Positions 6,321-8,296 of a stretch of 8,296 nt of DNA are shown piece after piece. A program made the position numbers and the translations under genes. How positions within the stretch are numbered: position 1 is the stretch's first letter; each line of letters begins with the position of its first letter. The DNA lies in the NCBI GenBank assembly GCA_030619585.1, contig JAUXBD010000035.1:1-8296 (forward strand), given 5' to 3'. The notes under the pieces were generated by a model that searched no databases, was not told the origin of the DNA, and saw only the letters and a list, made by a program, of their open reading frames with translations. Origin of the DNA: Desulfobacteraceae bacterium. GTDB lineage: Bacteria > Desulfobacterota > Desulfobacteria > Desulfobacterales > SURF-7.

Positions 6321-6368
6321 TGGGAAAACCGCATGGGGCGTAAGATAGAGTTCGTCTCACTGGGTGTG

Positions 6369-8296
6369 CTATCTCTTTTCATTTGAATCCAGTACCTGTC
6401 GTATTGTTTTGGCGATCTCTTTTTTAACAAAAGGTTTTATCAAATATGCATTAATATCAGTTCCCACAGCTTTTTCCGAAGCTGTTAACTGGTCGTAGCC
6501 CGTAGAGATAATGATCGGGATATCAGTACGTATCTTTCGGAGCTCTTCAGATAACTCAGCTCCAGTCATTAAAGGCATCTTCATGTCCGTAATAACAAGA
6601 TTATAGCTTTCGGGATGCCGGCCAAACAGTTCAAGGGCTTTTGCGCTAGTGAAAGCTGTATCTACTGTGTACCCGTTACGTTCCAGGATTCTTTTAACAG
6701 CATCTGCCAAAACCTCTTCATCGTCCACAACAAGTATTCTTTCGCAACCGGCAGAAAGAGCATGACCATTTTCTTTAGTCAAAGTGATCGTCTCATCTGT
6801 TCTTGGAAGAAAAATATTAAAAACAGTCCCCCTGTTTTTTTTGCTTTCAACATTGATCCTACCTCCATGGCTTTCAACAACGCCATGAACCACGGAAAGC
6901 CCCAACCCTGTTCCTTCACCAGGTTCTTTTGTTGTAAAAAACGGATCAAAAATACGGTGCATATTTTCAGGCGCTATTCCGCTTCCCGTGTCAATGACTG
7001 AGAGCTGTATATAAGAGCCTGGGGGAATATCCTCCTCCTGTGACACGGTATCAATGTTTACAGGCTTAAGTTCGACTTTCAATGTCCCCCCGTGTTCTTC
7101 CATGGCCTGTGCCGCGTTTGTGCAAAGGTTAATAACAAGCTGTTGGATCTTTGTTGCATCAGCTATGATTGTTCCGGTTTCCGGACTAATATCCTGCTGA
7201 ATAATTACCGTTGGAGAGATCAATGGCCGAAGCATTTTAAGGGTTTCCTGAACAATGGCTGTGGCGTTAACCGGTTCTCTTTTATCCTCTGTACTGCTGC
7301 GGCTGAAGGTAAGGATCTGCTGGACAAGCTCTTTTGCCCGCAGGCTGCTTTTAAGCACCTGTTTTAGTGAATGCCTGATATCACTTCCATGGAGGGTATC
7401 TTCAACAGCCATCTCTGTGTTTAAAACTATTGAACCCAGTATATTGTTAAAATCATGGGCTATACCACCGGCAAGGGTGCCCAGGGACTCCATTTTTTTG
7501 GCCTGCTGAAGCTGTTCTGCGCTTTTTCGCAGGGCTTCTTCAGCTTGCTTACGTTCGGAAATATCACGAGTGGTTCCAATAAGAAAAGCAGGGTTGCCGT
7601 TTTCGTCATAGGAAAAGCTGGATGTTGTTTCCACCCAGAATGTAGTGCCGTCTTTACGATAGTGCTCCAATTCAATACATATTGACCCGAGTCCCTGAGA
7701 TTTATCCGCGGCAAGCATTTCGCTCATAACTTTTGTGGAAAGTTCCAGTGAAGCTGGAGTGAGCATCTTTTCATATGCAAGCTCAAGGGCCTCTTGAACG
7801 GTCCAGCCAAAGTTTGTTTCAATTGATTGACTAAAGTGTATAAACCGTCCCCGGTTCATGTCATATATCCATAAAATATCTGTAACATTGTTTGAGAGTA
7901 TCCTGAATCTCTCCTCGCTTTCCTGAAGTTCTTTTTCCGCTTTTTTTCGTTTCGTGATGTCCCTTGCAATACCCAGCGCGGCATAGGGTTGTTCGTTCTG
8001 GTAAAGGGCCAGGCTTTTTACCTCCACATGAACCGATTCGCCATCCTTGCGTCTTAATTCAAGTTCCAACAACTTTTCCATTGCTCCGGTTTTTATTACA
8101 CTCTCAAGCGCTTCAAGAGATTCTACGAGCTGGCTTTCTTGAACGATCAATGACCCATAATTTAAGGAAAATATCTCATCTCTTGAATAGCCGAGAAGGT
8201 TCAGAGCTGTCTTGTTTGCATCAAGAAAATTTCCTTCAAAGTCGTTGATAAAAACACAATCAAGTGATCTTTTAAAAAAGGATTTTATCCACCGTG
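6369..8296 (-). CDS. Multi-PAS hybrid sensor histidine kinase with C-terminal receiver (5' end beyond window)
   Basis: The reading frame is open to the right edge of the window, so the N-terminus is missing. The visible part has about 642 residues. Counting from the codon at 8150: a PAS domain that begins upstream of it (residues such as NDFEGNFLDANKTALNLLGY encoded near 8245-8188) and ends near residue 65; a second PAS at about 78-200; a short coiled coil; a dimerisation domain with phospho-acceptor H232 in GGIAHDFNNIL; a HATPase domain with N341/N345, DTGSGI (387-392), FDPFFTTK and GEGTGLGL (411-418); and a receiver domain with D476/D477, phospho-acceptor D522, T550 and K572. All catalytic residues look intact. 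The DFNN H-box is typical of cytoplasmic multi-PAS kinases. No membrane segment is seen in the visible part. The codon at 8150 is TTG inside the first PAS and is not the true start. No DNA-binding output domain is present, so phosphate may pass to a separate partner. Probably the first gene of an operon with the downstream hydrolase. Confidence 0.94.
   Translation of the reverse strand, partial: RWIKSFFKRSLDCVFINDFEGNFLDANKTALNLLGYSRDEIFSLNYGSLIVQESQLVESLEALESVIKTGAMEKLLELELRRKDGESVHVEVKSLALYQNEQPYAALGIARDITKRKKAEKELQESEERFRILSNNVTDILWIYDMNRGRFIHFSQSIETNFGWTVQEALELAYEKMLTPASLELSTKVMSEMLAADKSQGLGSICIELEHYRKDGTTFWVETTSSFSYDENGNPAFLIGTTRDISERKQAEEALRKSAEQLQQAKKMESLGTLAGGIAHDFNNILGSIVLNTEMAVEDTLHGSDIRHSLKQVLKSSLRAKELVQQILTFSRSSTEDKREPVNATAIVQETLKMLRPLISPTVIIQQDISPETGTIIADATKIQQLVINLCTNAAQAMEEHGGTLKVELKPVNIDTVSQEEDIPPGSYIQLSVIDTGSGIAPENMHRIFDPFFTTKEPGEGTGLGLSVVHGVVESHGGRINVESKKNRGTVFNIFLPRTDETITLTKENGHALSAGCERILVVDDEEVLADAVKRILERNGYTVDTAFTSAKALELFGRHPESYNLVITDMKMPLMTGAELSEELRKIRTDIPIIISTGYDQLTASEKAVGTDINAYLIKPFVKKEIAKTIRQVLDSNEKR

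Noticed and set aside
6340..6378. Stem of about six base pairs (AGATAG/CTATCT) around the kinase stop codon
   Set aside because: The loop is about 20 bases, the stem is short and no T tract follows on the - strand, so it is neither a terminator nor a clear regulatory element.
8148..8150. TTG at 8150 as the start of the sensor kinase
   Set aside because: The frame stays open to the window edge and the upstream residues complete a recognisable PAS domain, so this is an internal leucine codon.

Overview
The window reads as a chromosomal segment of a free-living, signalling-rich Gram-negative bacterium. A Desulfobacterota (sulfate-reducer-like) origin is my best guess. The guess rests on moderate base composition with AT-rich spacers, a multi-PAS hybrid histidine kinase, a sigma-54 enhancer-binding regulator carrying CBS domains, and a Tat-exported hydrolase. 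No RNA gene or taxonomic marker is present to confirm it.

Layout. From 1 to 158 there is AT-rich spacer with one perfect 14-bp palindrome. A small putative zinc-ribbon protein follows (159-473, +). From 474 to 1150 there is a gene-poor stretch dominated by two separate, large imperfect palindromes (531-797 and 888-1099) with a terminator-like hairpin between them. Then come two + strand genes: a double short-chain dehydrogenase/reductase fusion (1151-2920) and a sigma-54-dependent regulator with CBS and PAS domains (3044-5194). Convergent to these, on the - strand, lie a hybrid sensor kinase that runs off the right edge of the window (6369-8296) and, 48 bp downstream of it, a Tat-signal metallo-beta-lactamase-fold hydrolase of the NAPE-PLD-like group (5208-6320).

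How the genes may work together. The kinase and hydrolase are co-oriented and closely spaced, so co-transcription is plausible, with the hydrolase working outside the cytoplasm. The sigma-54 regulator has an intact GAFTGA loop and a Fis-type HTH, but I see no convincing sigma-54 promoter in the window, so its targets probably lie elsewhere. The SDR fusion is its upstream neighbour and may or may not be linked to it.

I did not find a clearly new multi-gene system. The most unusual items are the two MITE-like palindromes, one of which contains inverted arrays of a degenerate 8-bp repeat, and the SDR-SDR fusion with both active sites apparently intact.
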